Assembly (NCBI GenBank): GCA_001769805.1
Contig: MEPO01000022.1
Coordinates: 103,736 to 167,735, forward strand
DNA from: Bdellovibrionales bacterium GWA1_52_35
Lineage (GTDB): Bacteria; Bdellovibrionota; UBA1018
Length of the DNA: 64,000 nt
Direction of reading: 5' to 3'
The position numbers and the translations under genes were made by a program. How positions within the stretch are numbered: the first letter of the stretch is position 1; each line of letters opens with the position of its first letter. Of the stretch, positions 52,970 through 62,547 are shown piece after piece. The notes under the pieces are model-generated. The model was not told the DNA's origin and did no database searches. It saw only the letters and a list, made by a program, of their open reading frames with translations.

Positions 52970-55900
52970 ATGACACAACGGCAATGGACATCGATGCTTG
53001 CCTTGAGCCTGACCCTGCTGTGCGCGCCCGTTCATTCCGTATTTGCCCGGGCCTACAGTGATTCCGAAATCCGCCAAGTCGAAATGGGCAATGAGTCCAA
53101 AATCCGGGAAATCCGCGATCAGGAAATCACGCAATTGCGCATCGCCTTGGGCCGGCGCTCGCCCGTGAACCGTCGGGCGGACCTGTATTTCCGTCTGGCC
53201 GAGATCTATATTGAAGCGTATCGGATGACCTTTCTTCTTGAAGGCCGGGTGCACGAAAACCGGCTGGCTGCCAACCAGGAAGACAAGTTCATTGATCGCA
53301 CCCATTCCAAACCCTTCCTGGAACTGGCGATCCGCTCGAGCAAGGATGTCCTGAGTCTTAAAATCCCGTACAACAAGCTCGATCAGATTTATTATTTTCT
53401 CGGCTTCAGCAGCGCTGAACTCGGGAAGAAAAAAGATAGCCTCTCCTATTTTGACCAGTTGACCCGGCAATTCCCCAATAGTCCTTTTGTGGGTGAAGCC
53501 TACCGGGAGCTGGGCGATGCCGCTTTCGGAAGTGGGCAGCATAAAAAAGCCCAGGCTTACTACGAAATTGCACTCAAGAAGAGTCCGGCTGAAATGGCGC
53601 CACGGATTCATCACAAGCTTGCCTGGAGCTATTATCGGGTGAAGCAATATGATCGTGCTGTGGCGACCATGAGAGAAGCCATTGATTCCGCGTCTCGCAG
53701 TGGTGAAAAATTCCTTTCGCTCCGCGAAGAGGCGCTCCGGGACATGGCCGTATTCATGACCGAAAGTGGTAAAGTGGACGAGGCCATCGCTTATTTCCAG
53801 TCAGTAGCCGGTGATAAGAGTTTTTATCCTAAAGTGCTGGAGCGTCTGGGTAAACAATACGAGCGCAATGTCGAGCCGGTCAAAGCGACCCTGGTCTATG
53901 AATCCTTGCTGAAGACCAATCCAGGAACCGATGGTGCCTTCAGGGTACTGGTGAAACTGGTTGATCTGGATCTTCGCCGAGGTCGGTACATGGAAGCGTT
54001 GTCACGTTTGAAAGAAGCGAAGATCTCGGAAGGAGGGGATTCCGAGACTCAGATTGCCGCGCAGAATCTCCGGGCCATGATCCGCCGGACCGCGACGGAG
54101 CATCATGAGAAGTATCGGAAAAAACATCAACGCAACGAACTGGAAATTGCCGAAGCCTTTTACGCGGTCTACCTCAAGACCTTCCTCTCGAAGGAAGATC
54201 CGCGCGGCGAAACGCCGGAAATCGAAATGTACCTGGCCGAAGTGAAGCGGGATCTCGGGAAATCCCGGGAAGCTTCTGACCTCTACCGCCATGTCGTCGG
54301 ATCCAAGGACAAACGCTATGCCAAGGAAGCCGGAGCACTTTGGACCGCGAGCCTGGCTGAAGCGGTAAAAAAATCCGAGCAGGGGAGCAAGGCGGGTTCC
54401 AGCGGAGTCAAGCCGGGCGAACCTTCCGAACTCGAAAAGCAGTATATCGAAGCGGCTGATCGCCTGCAGGAAGCCCTGGAAGACACGCCCGAGGCCCGCG
54501 AAGCCGCACTTCGGGCAGCGCAGGTCCTGGCCGGATACAAGAACACGCAGAAGGATTCAATCAAGCGCATCCGGAAAATGCTTTCCAATTGGCCGCGCAC
54601 CACGCAATCACTTACGGCTGCACGGCTCTGGCTGCAGCTCCAGGCAGATCCCGTTCCGCCTGCGAATGCCAGCGCTGCCGCACTTGAAGCTGCAAGCGGC
54701 GCAGCTGACGATCTCGCGGATGTAATCAAGGAACTTCGCAAAAATTCCACTCTCATGACCGCAGACCAGGAATCGGGGGCCGGTAAATTGAAAGCGGCTC
54801 TTGTTGAGCAGGAATTGCGCTTGAAAGTGTTTGCCATTGCCGGTGATGAGAAGGATCGGGATTTTGCGGCAGCCGCTAAAGGCTATGAGATGCTGGCCGC
54901 AGAAAGCAATCAAACCGATTTCAGCGAAAAAGCTTTCGAAAATGCTGTGGCCGCCTACGGTAAGGCGAGCGATTTTGTTTCGCAGGAGCGGGTGATTTCG
55001 AGTTGGCTGAAGCGTTTTCCAAAGAGTGCCAGGGTCAGGGATTCAATTCGCGGGGTTGCTAGTACCCAGTTGGTTCAGGGACGGTTTGAGCTTTCAGCAC
55101 GCCTCTTTGAAAAAGCCGGGCGCGAGGGCGGCGATCCGAATTCGTTGGAGACCGCCGCGCGCATTTATGAAGGGATCGGAGACCTTCCTCGCGCTCAGGG
55201 AATCTGGGCAGTCTTATTGGAACAGAATCCGAAGGCGGCAAATCGCGGAAAGATTGCACTTGCTCTTGCGGCTTCGTACGAAAATTCCCAGAAAAACGGG
55301 GAAGCCGCAAAGGTTTATCAGGTTTGCATGAGCGGTGCCCCGGATTATGAAGCGGCCTGTGGCGCACAACTCGCGGATTTGTACGCAAAGGACGGGAATC
55401 TGGAGCAGGCCAAAGCCACCTATAAAAAAGTGGCCGGGCATGGAAAATCCGATGCGACGTCCTCCTTTGTGGGCTATGCGCGCTATCGACTTGCGGAGTA
55501 TCTCGAGACCAGCACCCGGTTTGAACCCTTGCAGTTGCCGGATGCGCAGCTCAAAAAAGCCATGAACCAGCGGCTCACCTTTTTGGATTCGCTCAGCAAG
55601 GCTTATCAATCGGCCGTGGAAGCTGGAGGTCCGTGGGCGATTGCCGCCTTGGAGCGCCTCGCCACCTGGGTTTACAGATTTGCAGAGGAAATGGATGCGA
55701 TTCCAATACCCGCCGGCGCGGACCCTCAGGCTGCAGCCAAGTTCCGCAAAGGTCTGGAATCGGTGAGCGGCCCCTTGCGCAAGAAAGCGATCAGTACCTG
55801 GCTTGAAGGTTACAACAAAGCGCTTGCGGTGGAGCTGCTCAGCCCCGCTCTTCCGGCTCTGGCCGATCACCTTGCGGATGCGAAAGCACCTCAGCCGGGC

Positions 55901-56644
55901 CGGGCCCAGGGGTTCCGCGGGAAAATGCGGCTGGCAGGAATTCCTGCTGATGGCGGGAATGATGGCCGCGCGACCGCTTTACAGAAAGTGCGTGAGCGTC
56001 TTCTGAAAAATCCCGAAGACATTGCAGCCTGGGTCGATTATGGAAATCTGCTTTGGGGTGAAAACAAGCCACTGCTGGCGAAATTGGCTTATGACCGGGC
56101 CTTGGGTCTGACGGGCTCTTCAAAAAAGCCGACCAAGACATCGGTCACCTCCATGGCGCTGAACAACCGGGCGGTTCTGGAACTCCGGGGTACTGGTCAG
56201 GAAGACTGGCTGAATGTGGCGGAGGCGGCCCAATTATTCGTGGCGGCGCAAAAAGCCGACGAATTTTTCCTGCCCACCCGCTATAATCGCGGTGTTCTGC
56301 TGAACTATTACCGGCTCTTCGCCCGGGCCAAACCGGTTTGGGAACAGGTCAGCGCCAAGGATGGCAGTGCGGAGGTTCTGGCCGCTTACGCAATCGCGCT
56401 TCAAGGTTTGGGTGAAATGACTCAAGCCGACGAGAAGTTCAGAAAAGCGATTGGTCGAGGCCTGAAAGACAGCGATTTCGTCAGTTTTTATCATGAAGCA
56501 GCAAGAGAGTCAGTCAAAGGTGCGGCAGGGGCGGCGAAGTGTATCTCGGTGCTTGAAGACAGTGATACGGTTTTGATCGGATTCGAAAAATCAGCAAAAG
56601 AGCGTTTGAAAGGGGTTTGCAGGGTATGGAACGGCTCAAAATAG
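52970..56644 (+). CDS. Large secreted TPR-repeat protein
   Basis: 1224 residues with a signal peptide (to about VHSVFARA) and TPR repeats along most of the chain, for example IYYFLGFSSAELGKKKDSLS, AQAYYEIALKKSPAEMAPRI and YRGVLL-type repeats near the end. Two low-complexity Ala/Gly/Glu-rich linkers interrupt the repeats (about residues 475 and 555). No enzyme motifs. ATG 52970 follows the previous stop by one base. Likely the largest periplasmic scaffold of the machine. Confidence 0.75.
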   Translation: MTQRQWTSMLALSLTLLCAPVHSVFARAYSDSEIRQVEMGNESKIREIRDQEITQLRIALGRRSPVNRRADLYFRLAEIYIEAYRMTFLLEGRVHENRLAANQEDKFIDRTHSKPFLELAIRSSKDVLSLKIPYNKLDQIYYFLGFSSAELGKKKDSLSYFDQLTRQFPNSPFVGEAYRELGDAAFGSGQHKKAQAYYEIALKKSPAEMAPRIHHKLAWSYYRVKQYDRAVATMREAIDSASRSGEKFLSLREEALRDMAVFMTESGKVDEAIAYFQSVAGDKSFYPKVLERLGKQYERNVEPVKATLVYESLLKTNPGTDGAFRVLVKLVDLDLRRGRYMEALSRLKEAKISEGGDSETQIAAQNLRAMIRRTATEHHEKYRKKHQRNELEIAEAFYAVYLKTFLSKEDPRGETPEIEMYLAEVKRDLGKSREASDLYRHVVGSKDKRYAKEAGALWTASLAEAVKKSEQGSKAGSSGVKPGEPSELEKQYIEAADRLQEALEDTPEAREAALRAAQVLAGYKNTQKDSIKRIRKMLSNWPRTTQSLTAARLWLQLQADPVPPANASAAALEAASGAADDLADVIKELRKNSTLMTADQESGAGKLKAALVEQELRLKVFAIAGDEKDRDFAAAAKGYEMLAAESNQTDFSEKAFENAVAAYGKASDFVSQERVISSWLKRFPKSARVRDSIRGVASTQLVQGRFELSARLFEKAGREGGDPNSLETAARIYEGIGDLPRAQGIWAVLLEQNPKAANRGKIALALAASYENSQKNGEAAKVYQVCMSGAPDYEAACGAQLADLYAKDGNLEQAKATYKKVAGHGKSDATSSFVGYARYRLAEYLETSTRFEPLQLPDAQLKKAMNQRLTFLDSLSKAYQSAVEAGGPWAIAALERLATWVYRFAEEMDAIPIPAGADPQAAAKFRKGLESVSGPLRKKAISTWLEGYNKALAVELLSPALPALADHLADAKAPQPGRAQGFRGKMRLAGIPADGGNDGRATALQKVRERLLKNPEDIAAWVDYGNLLWGENKPLLAKLAYDRALGLTGSSKKPTKTSVTSMALNNRAVLELRGTGQEDWLNVAEAAQLFVAAQKADEFFLPTRYNRGVLLNYYRLFARAKPVWEQVSAKDGSAEVLAAYAIALQGLGEMTQADEKFRKAIGRGLKDSDFVSFYHEAARESVKGAAGAAKCISVLEDSDTVLIGFEKSAKERLKGVCRVWNGSK

Positions 56645-56955
56645 ATTACAGATATCGGGCTGCTTTTGCCGTGATGTTGCTGGTAGCGGTTTGCGGCCTC
56701 GCTTTTGCGGCGGGACTGGTCTGGTCGCGGACGGCTTACGCGGCTCCTGTGGCAGATAAGCCAGCGAGAGAGCCGCGTGTGGTATACCCGAAGAAGACGG
56801 ATCTGGATTTTGAGGGGGCGCAGATTGAGGGCGAAGTCCGCAATCCCGGCGAATTTTATTTTCAGCACCGGCCCGAAGAGAAGTTTGATTCCCTGGTTAA
56901 ACGTAGAAAGAATTTTCACAAGGAAATGCTCAGGGACGTCGTACTGAGCAAGTGA
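56626..56955 (+). CDS. CglF-like small membrane-anchored protein
   Basis: 109 residues with one N-terminal hydrophobic helix (about 11-37) and a short polar part: VVYPKKTDLDFEGAQIEGEV, then RPEEKFDSLVKRRKNF. The motif order (DFxxxxIEGE...R....FxxLxxxRxxF) is like that of proteins annotated CglF in gliding clusters, though I cannot confirm it without a search. It overlaps the TPR gene by 19 bases and ends 9 bases before the FHA-AgmX gene. Confidence 0.5.
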   Translation: MERLKIDYRYRAAFAVMLLVAVCGLAFAAGLVWSRTAYAAPVADKPAREPRVVYPKKTDLDFEGAQIEGEVRNPGEFYFQHRPEEKFDSLVKRRKNFHKEMLRDVVLSK

Positions 56956-56964
56956 GGCGATTGC

Positions 56965-58944
56965 ATGAGTGATCAGAATTTTGAAAATCAGAAGCCCGGC
57001 GCAACTCTTCAGCCGAAACCGGCGCCTCAGCGCAAAATCGCCGTTTTAAAGCTCGATCAGGACCAGACCATCCGGCTCGACAAAGCCAGACTGGTCATTG
57101 GCTCGGTGGAGTCCGCCGATGTCCGGATCAGCGGGGATGGTGTCGCCCCGATCCATGCCGTGATTGAGAACAATGATATACCGGTGATTTACGATCTCGC
57201 GAGTGAAAGCGGGGTTTTCGTCAATGGCAAGAAAAGGGTGACCTTTAATCTCCATGAAGGAGATGCAATCCAGATCGGTCATCACACCCTGATTTTCAGC
57301 ATGGTGGAACTCTCTTTCACCATTCCCAAAGAGCTGATGCGCGAAGCGGAAGGCCGCAAGCTGTTTTTTAATGACCAAGAGGATTTCTCTTCTTTGCTGC
57401 TTGAAGATGAACGCGAGGTTCGCTCGATCTTTGACATGCGACCGACTCTCAAGTCCGCCCTCGAAGTAGTCATGTCCTGGAACGAAGTGATTCTCGATGT
57501 CGAACATTTCACCACCGAAAAAGCAGTTGTTCTCGGTGAAACGCGCCGGAGTCATTTTGGTGTGCCGCCTCTTCTCTCCGCCAAGCAGCACCTGCTGGCC
57601 GAAAAAGAGGGCGCCGGTTTTGTCTTGAATCTGGATCCCAAGATGCAAGGGGTGATTCAGCGCAAAGGCCAGCTTTCGAGCATTGAGGATCTGCGCAAGG
57701 AAGGCAACACACGTATTCCGCTCGCACCCGAAGATTTCGTGAAGCTGGAACTGGGGTCCATTTCCTTTTATCTCAGCTATACGGCGGCACCCCCGAGGCT
57801 TAAACTCAGTCGGATGTGGGAACGGGATCCGTTTTTCACCAAAGTCTTTTTTTCATCAATGCTGTTGACCGCTGTTACTGTTCTGGCTCTGCTCAATGCT
57901 CATGTGCCGGCGTCTCTGGAAGCCGAACAGTTGCCGGACCGGATCGCAACCATTTTGTATCAGCCCGAAAAGTACATTTATCGCACAAAACGTGAGCCGG
58001 CTCCCAAGCTAACCGAAAAGGCGGCTCCCGCACCGATACCAGTCGCAAAAGTCGAGATCAAACCCAACCTGAACAATTTGAACAAGCCGGTAGTGAAGGA
58101 AATGAAGGTCGGCAAAACAAAGCTGGTCCAGGTACGTCCCAAGTCACCGGGGGCCCAGCAGCAGGCAAAAGAGGGAGAAGGGGCGCGCGCCAAGGGTAAA
58201 GAAGGCACGCGCGGTTCCAAGAAAGCTCCGATTGTAACCAAGCAGAAGTCGCAAACGGTTGCCTTTCGTCCAGCTCCTCAGGGCGGCGCTGGCAGAGGAT
58301 CAGGCGCAAGTGAAGTGCCGGATATTGGAAATGTGGACTTCCTCAAGAGTGCCGGTGGTAGAATCGAAAATATTCTCGGTAATAGTGCAGCTAAGCTGGG
58401 TAAAGGCGGCGAGAAACTCAAGGGCTTTGGCGGCTTTGATACCTTCGGCAACGAAGGGCTCGCTCTTTCTGGCTCCGGAAAAGGTGGCGGAGGAACTGCC
58501 GAAACTTTAGGAGGCCTCGGTCAAAAGGGCAGGGGCGGCGGTCGGGTCGGTACGGGGCTCGGTGCTGCAGGTTCAGGATCCGGCATTATCGGGGGGCAGT
58601 CTCGTGTGGCCATCCGTACCGGTGGGCCTGAAGAGGCAGTCGTTATGGGTTCGATCGATGCGGGAGCAGTGGAAGCTGCTCTTTTAGCGCATCGGGATGA
58701 GTTCAGGCTTTGCTATGAACGTGAGCTGAATGCCGAGAATCAGCGGCTTGCCGGCCGGGTTGGGACCACTTTTGTCATCGGCTCCAGCGGTAAAGTTGCC
58801 CAGGCCGGAATCGAATCCACCAGTTTGAAAAACGTGAATACGGAAGCCTGCATTCTGCAGGTGATCAGGCGTATTAATTTCCCGATCCCCAGGGGCGCGG
58901 GGCTGGTCCAGGTCAGTTATCCGTTTAAATTCGTTCAGAGGTGA
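56965..58944 (+). CDS. FHA - transmembrane - AgmX/PglI protein (GltG-like)
   Basis: 659 residues. FHA domain at about 25-115 (LVIGSVESADVRIS, then GVFVNGKKRVT, and DAIQIGHHTLIF), one transmembrane helix at about 293-313, a long Pro/Lys/Gly-rich periplasmic linker, and a C-terminal TonB-like AgmX/PglI domain (VEAALLAHRDEFRLCYEREL, LAGRVGTTFVIGSSGKVAQA, INFPIPRGAGLVQVSYPFKF). The FHA part binds phosphothreonine in the cytoplasm while the far end reaches the outer membrane, as in Myxococcus GltG. It converges with the HAMP-like gene and overlaps it by 10 bases. Confidence 0.85.
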   Translation: MSDQNFENQKPGATLQPKPAPQRKIAVLKLDQDQTIRLDKARLVIGSVESADVRISGDGVAPIHAVIENNDIPVIYDLASESGVFVNGKKRVTFNLHEGDAIQIGHHTLIFSMVELSFTIPKELMREAEGRKLFFNDQEDFSSLLLEDEREVRSIFDMRPTLKSALEVVMSWNEVILDVEHFTTEKAVVLGETRRSHFGVPPLLSAKQHLLAEKEGAGFVLNLDPKMQGVIQRKGQLSSIEDLRKEGNTRIPLAPEDFVKLELGSISFYLSYTAAPPRLKLSRMWERDPFFTKVFFSSMLLTAVTVLALLNAHVPASLEAEQLPDRIATILYQPEKYIYRTKREPAPKLTEKAAPAPIPVAKVEIKPNLNNLNKPVVKEMKVGKTKLVQVRPKSPGAQQQAKEGEGARAKGKEGTRGSKKAPIVTKQKSQTVAFRPAPQGGAGRGSGASEVPDIGNVDFLKSAGGRIENILGNSAAKLGKGGEKLKGFGGFDTFGNEGLALSGSGKGGGGTAETLGGLGQKGRGGGRVGTGLGAAGSGSGIIGGQSRVAIRTGGPEEAVVMGSIDAGAVEAALLAHRDEFRLCYERELNAENQRLAGRVGTTFVIGSSGKVAQAGIESTSLKNVNTEACILQVIRRINFPIPRGAGLVQVSYPFKFVQR

Positions 58945-59501
58945 TCGGGGCTTTCAGGAGATTTGGATTCGGGTTTCGCCGGAGGCTTCGGAGGAAGCCC
59001 TGATTCAATCACGCGTTTAATCGCCCGGTTGAAGGACTCTTCGACTTCCAGAAAGTAGTCATGCTTGCGGAATGTGACCGGCTTCGGATAATGGCCATCC
59101 GCAATCTTATCCAGCGATTTGCGAATCCGGTAGATCGGTCCGGCGACTTGATGAGAGATAATCATGCCGCTGATCATCAGAATCAGGAGTGCCTCAACGG
59201 AGGCGATAACGAAAATTGAAGTAAGAGTGCTTCGCTGTTCGGCGAGTAGCGCCTGCAGGAACTGATCACCCACCAGACGGGTGAGCAGGGGGCTCGTAGC
59301 CAGCGAGTTCCAGGCCATTCTCGTTGATATATAAATGGCCAGAATCGTCACCAGACTGATCACGGCAAAGTAAGCCAGCATCGAAAGCTGGAAGCGGGGA
59401 TTGATCAGATATTTCCGGAGGCTTCGTTTGGTATTCACGTCAGTCCGTTCGGCCAGACTGGTCCTCAGCGTTCTCGGAGCCTTTTCGATTTCAGGGGTCA
59501 T
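58935..59501 (-). CDS. Membrane protein with two helices and a HAMP-like segment
   Basis: 188 residues. TM1 about residues 38-58, TM2 about 90-115 (STLTSIFVIASVEALLILMI), then a HAMP-like linker (QVAGPIYRIRKSLDKIADGH) and a Lys/Pro/Ser-rich tail. No catalytic or output domain follows the HAMP segment, so it may sense or brace. Adjacent to the ExbD-like genes and in the same minus-strand unit, so probably part of the motor. Confidence 0.7.
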   Translation of the reverse strand: MTPEIEKAPRTLRTSLAERTDVNTKRSLRKYLINPRFQLSMLAYFAVISLVTILAIYISTRMAWNSLATSPLLTRLVGDQFLQALLAEQRSTLTSIFVIASVEALLILMISGMIISHQVAGPIYRIRKSLDKIADGHYPKPVTFRKHDYFLEVEESFNRAIKRVIESGLPPKPPAKPESKSPESPDHL

Positions 59502-60074
59502 TTAGATTTCCTGTTTCATGGCCAGAAACCTGAAAACCCGATATCCGGCAGTTGCGGCGGTGTACATGATTTTGCGAATCGTCTCATAAGGGACACTCTT
59601 GTCAGCCTGAATGGCGAGAAAGCCTTCGAAAGGCAACGGCTTGCCATCCGCATCCTTGCTGGGAGATTTTGCACGCAGGAACTCCTGCTTGTCGCGGGAC
59701 TTCATCAGGGCATCATAAAGGGGCACAATCCGCCGCCCCCCCTCATCCGTATCGGAAGTCTTGAACTCGTAGACGGCATCGTTGCTCTCAAGGCTGCCGG
59801 AGGTCAGGACGAAATCCAGAATCCGCTCGTTCTCGAACGTGAGCGATTCCGGGGTGATGATCACCTGAAGACTGTCGGCCGGAACATCCTGCGAAGTGGA
59901 AATTGGAAGCTTCAGGCCGGGGACCGTCGTGAAGGAATTAGTGCTGGTCGAATAACTTTTGAGCATGAAGACGACAATGATCACGAGCACGTCCATCATG
60001 CTGGTGAGTTGCAGCTCAAAAGAGCCCGGGAGTTTTCTGCGGTTTCTTCGTGATCGAATGGATCGGAAGGCCAT
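59502..60074 (-). CDS. ExbD/TolR-type proton-channel subunit (AglS/AglQ-like)
   Basis: 190 residues. One transmembrane helix at about 28-43 (MMDVLVIIVVFMLK) containing the essential membrane Asp (Asp28 in TSMMDVLV), then a periplasmic ExbD-type domain. It forms part of a TolQ/TolR-like motor with the ExbB-like gene. One of two tandem paralogues. It ends directly where the HAMP-like gene begins. Confidence 0.85.
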   Translation of the reverse strand: MAFRSIRSRRNRRKLPGSFELQLTSMMDVLVIIVVFMLKSYSTSTNSFTTVPGLKLPISTSQDVPADSLQVIITPESLTFENERILDFVLTSGSLESNDAVYEFKTSDTDEGGRRIVPLYDALMKSRDKQEFLRAKSPSKDADGKPLPFEGFLAIQADKSVPYETIRKIMYTAATAGYRVFRFLAMKQEI

Positions 60075-60075
60075 G

Positions 60076-60621
60076 TCAAGTGTCTCCGAGCAAATTCCCG
60101 AAGATCACTTCAGGAAAAAGGGTTTTAACCGCTTCATCTATTCCGGTTGCAGGGTTTTTTCTGAAAAGCGGGGGGTCCGTCGGTTCTACCGTCCGCAGCC
60201 CGTCCATGAGTGAGATCAAAAGATCATAGGTCGTCCGGGCAGCCGGTACGATGACGATCTTCGTCTCATCCGGGAACTGTTGCTTGATCGGAAACAGAGC
60301 CTCATGAATGGCTTGAATGTCAGGCTTTCCCTCTTCAGTATGTGGAATCAGTTTGGAGGGGATCCGTTCAAAGGGGCTCCAGATCTCCGATTCTTTCTCG
60401 CGGATGCTGACGGTCAGCTGCAGTGGCTTTTCCAGAAGTTTTTGCTGGTTGCTGCTCGGGCTGGTCTGAGGGAATGGGGATTCGATACTGACGATTGCCA
60501 GAAACGAGGTCGTGAAAAGCATGAACCCGATCAAAGTAACCATCGCATCGATGAAGGGTACGAGGTTGAGCTCGACCTGGTCTTTCTTCGATTTGCGTCG
60601 GGAGCTGGGACGTTTTAACAC
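60076..60621 (-). CDS. ExbD/TolR-type proton-channel subunit, second copy
   Basis: 181 residues with the membrane helix at about 21-45 (LNLVPFIDAMVTLIGFMLFT) containing the conserved Asp (Asp25 in FIDAMV). The periplasmic part is longer than usual. It differs clearly from the next copy, as AglQ and AglS do in Myxococcus, where both are needed with AglR. Start lies 5 bases after the stop of the ExbB-like gene. Confidence 0.85.
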   Translation of the reverse strand: MLKRPSSRRKSKKDQVELNLVPFIDAMVTLIGFMLFTTSFLAIVSIESPFPQTSPSSNQQKLLEKPLQLTVSIREKESEIWSPFERIPSKLIPHTEEGKPDIQAIHEALFPIKQQFPDETKIVIVPAARTTYDLLISLMDGLRTVEPTDPPLFRKNPATGIDEAVKTLFPEVIFGNLLGDT

Positions 60622-60626
60622 TGCGG

Positions 60627-61292
60627 TTACTCTTTCTGGGCGCCTTGGCGGTATTTGCGGGCGGAAAGAAGATCCAGTAATTTAACGCCGAATTCATCGA
60701 TTTCCTCGAGAATCTTGTTCGCCTTGTTGGTTAAAATACTGTGCGCAATCATCGTGAAAATGGCCGTGACCAGACCAAAAGCCGTGGCATTCATCGCTTC
60801 AGAAATACCGCTTGAAAGAATCGCCTGCCGTTGGGCCGGATCCGCCAGTGAAATGGCCGCGAACGATTTGATCAGCCCGGTGACGGTACCGAGAAGTCCC
60901 AGAAGCACGGCGATATTGGCGATCAAACCCAGGTAAGAGAGGCGGCGCTCGAGTTTCGGAATCATCTCGAGGCTCGAAGCATCGATCGCATTCTGAATCT
61001 GGGCTTCATCACGGGAGGCACGCTGAAGACCCGCTTTGATCACCTTGGGAAGCGCGGCCTGACCGCTGCCATTGCAGAGTCGGATCGCACCGTCGAGATC
61101 ATTTGCGAGCACATATTTCTGCACTTCAAACATGAAGGACACGCCGTCCACATTGTACTGAAAAAAGAGGCGGATAAATTTTTCGAAAGAGAAGGCGACC
61201 GAAATCGCCAGTGCGATGGCAATGCCGATCATCCACGGACCGCCGGCTTGGAAAGAAGTGATGGTTGATTGAATAAAGCTCGGGTATTCCAT
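60627..61292 (-). CDS. MotA/TolQ/ExbB-type proton-channel protein (AglR-like)
   Basis: 221 residues with three predicted helices: near 15-38, and 122-145 and 155-180 (GLIANIAVLLGLLGTVTGLI, MNATAFGLVTAIFTMIAHSI), which is the MotA_ExbB domain signature. It forms the stator channel with the two ExbD-like proteins and uses the proton gradient. Strong ribosome binding site AAGGAG eight bases before the ATG. First gene of the motor operon. Confidence 0.88.
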   Translation of the reverse strand: MEYPSFIQSTITSFQAGGPWMIGIAIALAISVAFSFEKFIRLFFQYNVDGVSFMFEVQKYVLANDLDGAIRLCNGSGQAALPKVIKAGLQRASRDEAQIQNAIDASSLEMIPKLERRLSYLGLIANIAVLLGLLGTVTGLIKSFAAISLADPAQRQAILSSGISEAMNATAFGLVTAIFTMIAHSILTNKANKILEEIDEFGVKLLDLLSARKYRQGAQKE

Positions 61293-61365
61293 GAGCTAGC
61301 TCCTTAATGTGAATGCGCCCAGCAGGGGCGTCGAAAGCAAAAAAATGAAATTATTCCTTAACTTA

Positions 61366-61393
61366 AGAATACCGGATTCCGTCGTGCGGTCAA
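61366..61393 (-). promoter_or_regulatory. Sigma-70-like promoter of the motor operon
   Basis: On the minus strand TTGACC (61388-61393) and TATTCT (61366-61371) with a 16-base spacer, about 75 bases upstream of the ExbB-like start. This is a good match to the sigma-70 consensus. The upstream coiled-coil gene ends at 61429. Confidence 0.55.
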
Positions 61394-61428
61394 CCCTCAG
61401 AGTGAACTTAGGATGAAAAGATCCTGTT

Positions 61429-62436
61429 TTACTCTGAAGCCTTGCCGGCTTTGTTGCCCGGGGCTGTTTCGTCAACCTTGACAGCGATTCCCTCAAGGCT
61501 CTTGCTCAGGTCTGTCGCGGCTTTGGGCATCCCGTTTTCAGAGACACACTGCTTCTGGAGTTCGCAGATTTTCGAGAGGGCTTTGTTGATTTGTTCATTG
61601 ACGTAACTGCCCAGGAGGGTTTTGTTCATTCTGTCCTCGACTTTGGCTTTGAGGATTTCGAGGCGAAGACCTGTGATATCATGCTTGGCTTTGAGCGTAT
61701 CAAAGTCGGTCAGCAGCAGCCGGGCATCGTAATAATTGTCCTTCATACGGCTGAACATTTCGTCAATTCCCTTCGCAAATCCTTCGTTCTGGAAATTGAG
61801 CTTATCCGAACCGTTCAGGGCGCTTTCGAGCTTCTTATATTTGTCATCGAAATCGGCCTTTTTGGCGGTCGCCTCATCGAGGGATTTTTTAAGCTTCTCG
61901 TTTGCCTGCATGCCGCCGGGTGAATACGTGCCCGGATCTTTGCGGCTCGGGCGTTGCGCGGATTTGAAGAAACCTTCCAGCTCATCGCGCTCCTTCTTGA
62001 GCTTCTTCAGTTCATCGGGGTTCACATCCGCCTGATTGGTGAATTCTTCAAGTTCATTGATGCGACCTTTGACTTGCGCGAATTTTGTCTCTTTCTTCGT
62101 AATTTCCGCATTGTCCTGTTTCAAAATGGCAAGCAACTCAGCTTTGGAGTCGCGGGCTTTCTGCTCGGCAGCGAGCTTGGCCACTTTGGACTTTTTGGCT
62201 TCGACGGAGCGGGAGTCCTGCTCCTGTCTGACAAAGGCGTTCATGTAGCGATCCACATCGCCCAGGTGGGAACTGAACGCGGACGAGGTGTACTCCGCTT
62301 TTTCGACCACTGAATCCGGATTGAAGAATGCCATCGCCTGATCGGGTTTCTTGGGTCCTTTGGCTACTGCCCAGACATTTGAATAGGCGAGTGAAACTGA
62401 AACCAATCCGACCAGGACCAATAACGAGCGGCTCAT
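61429..62436 (-). CDS. Secreted coiled-coil protein
   Basis: 335 residues with a signal peptide (cleavage near NVWAVA). Most of the mature protein is charged and helical with heptad patterns (for example AKKADFDDKYKKLESALNGS, DTLKAKHDITGLRLEILKAK) and only two Cys residues near the C-terminus (CELQKQC). No family recognised. It precedes the motor operon on the same strand but is separated by 136 bases and a promoter, so a link to the motor is only positional. Confidence 0.65.
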   Translation of the reverse strand: MSRSLLVLVGLVSVSLAYSNVWAVAKGPKKPDQAMAFFNPDSVVEKAEYTSSAFSSHLGDVDRYMNAFVRQEQDSRSVEAKKSKVAKLAAEQKARDSKAELLAILKQDNAEITKKETKFAQVKGRINELEEFTNQADVNPDELKKLKKERDELEGFFKSAQRPSRKDPGTYSPGGMQANEKLKKSLDEATAKKADFDDKYKKLESALNGSDKLNFQNEGFAKGIDEMFSRMKDNYYDARLLLTDFDTLKAKHDITGLRLEILKAKVEDRMNKTLLGSYVNEQINKALSKICELQKQCVSENGMPKAATDLSKSLEGIAVKVDETAPGNKAGKASE

Positions 62437-62509
62437 GCAAAGTTCTCCCTTGAGAGAAAATTGTAAGCCAAAAAGCCCGAAAACAAGAGAGAAATGTCTC
62501 AGAAGTTCG

Positions 62510-62527
62510 CCGCCAACGGATTGGCGG
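62510..62527 (-). terminator. Hairpin downstream of thioredoxin
   Basis: A perfect 7-bp GC-rich stem (62510-62516 and 62521-62527) with a 4-base loop lies about 20 bases after the trx stop on the minus strand. There is no T-tract on either side, so it may only be an RNA-stabilising element. Confidence 0.3.
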
Positions 62528-62547
62528 AGGGTTCCGATGAAATCAGT

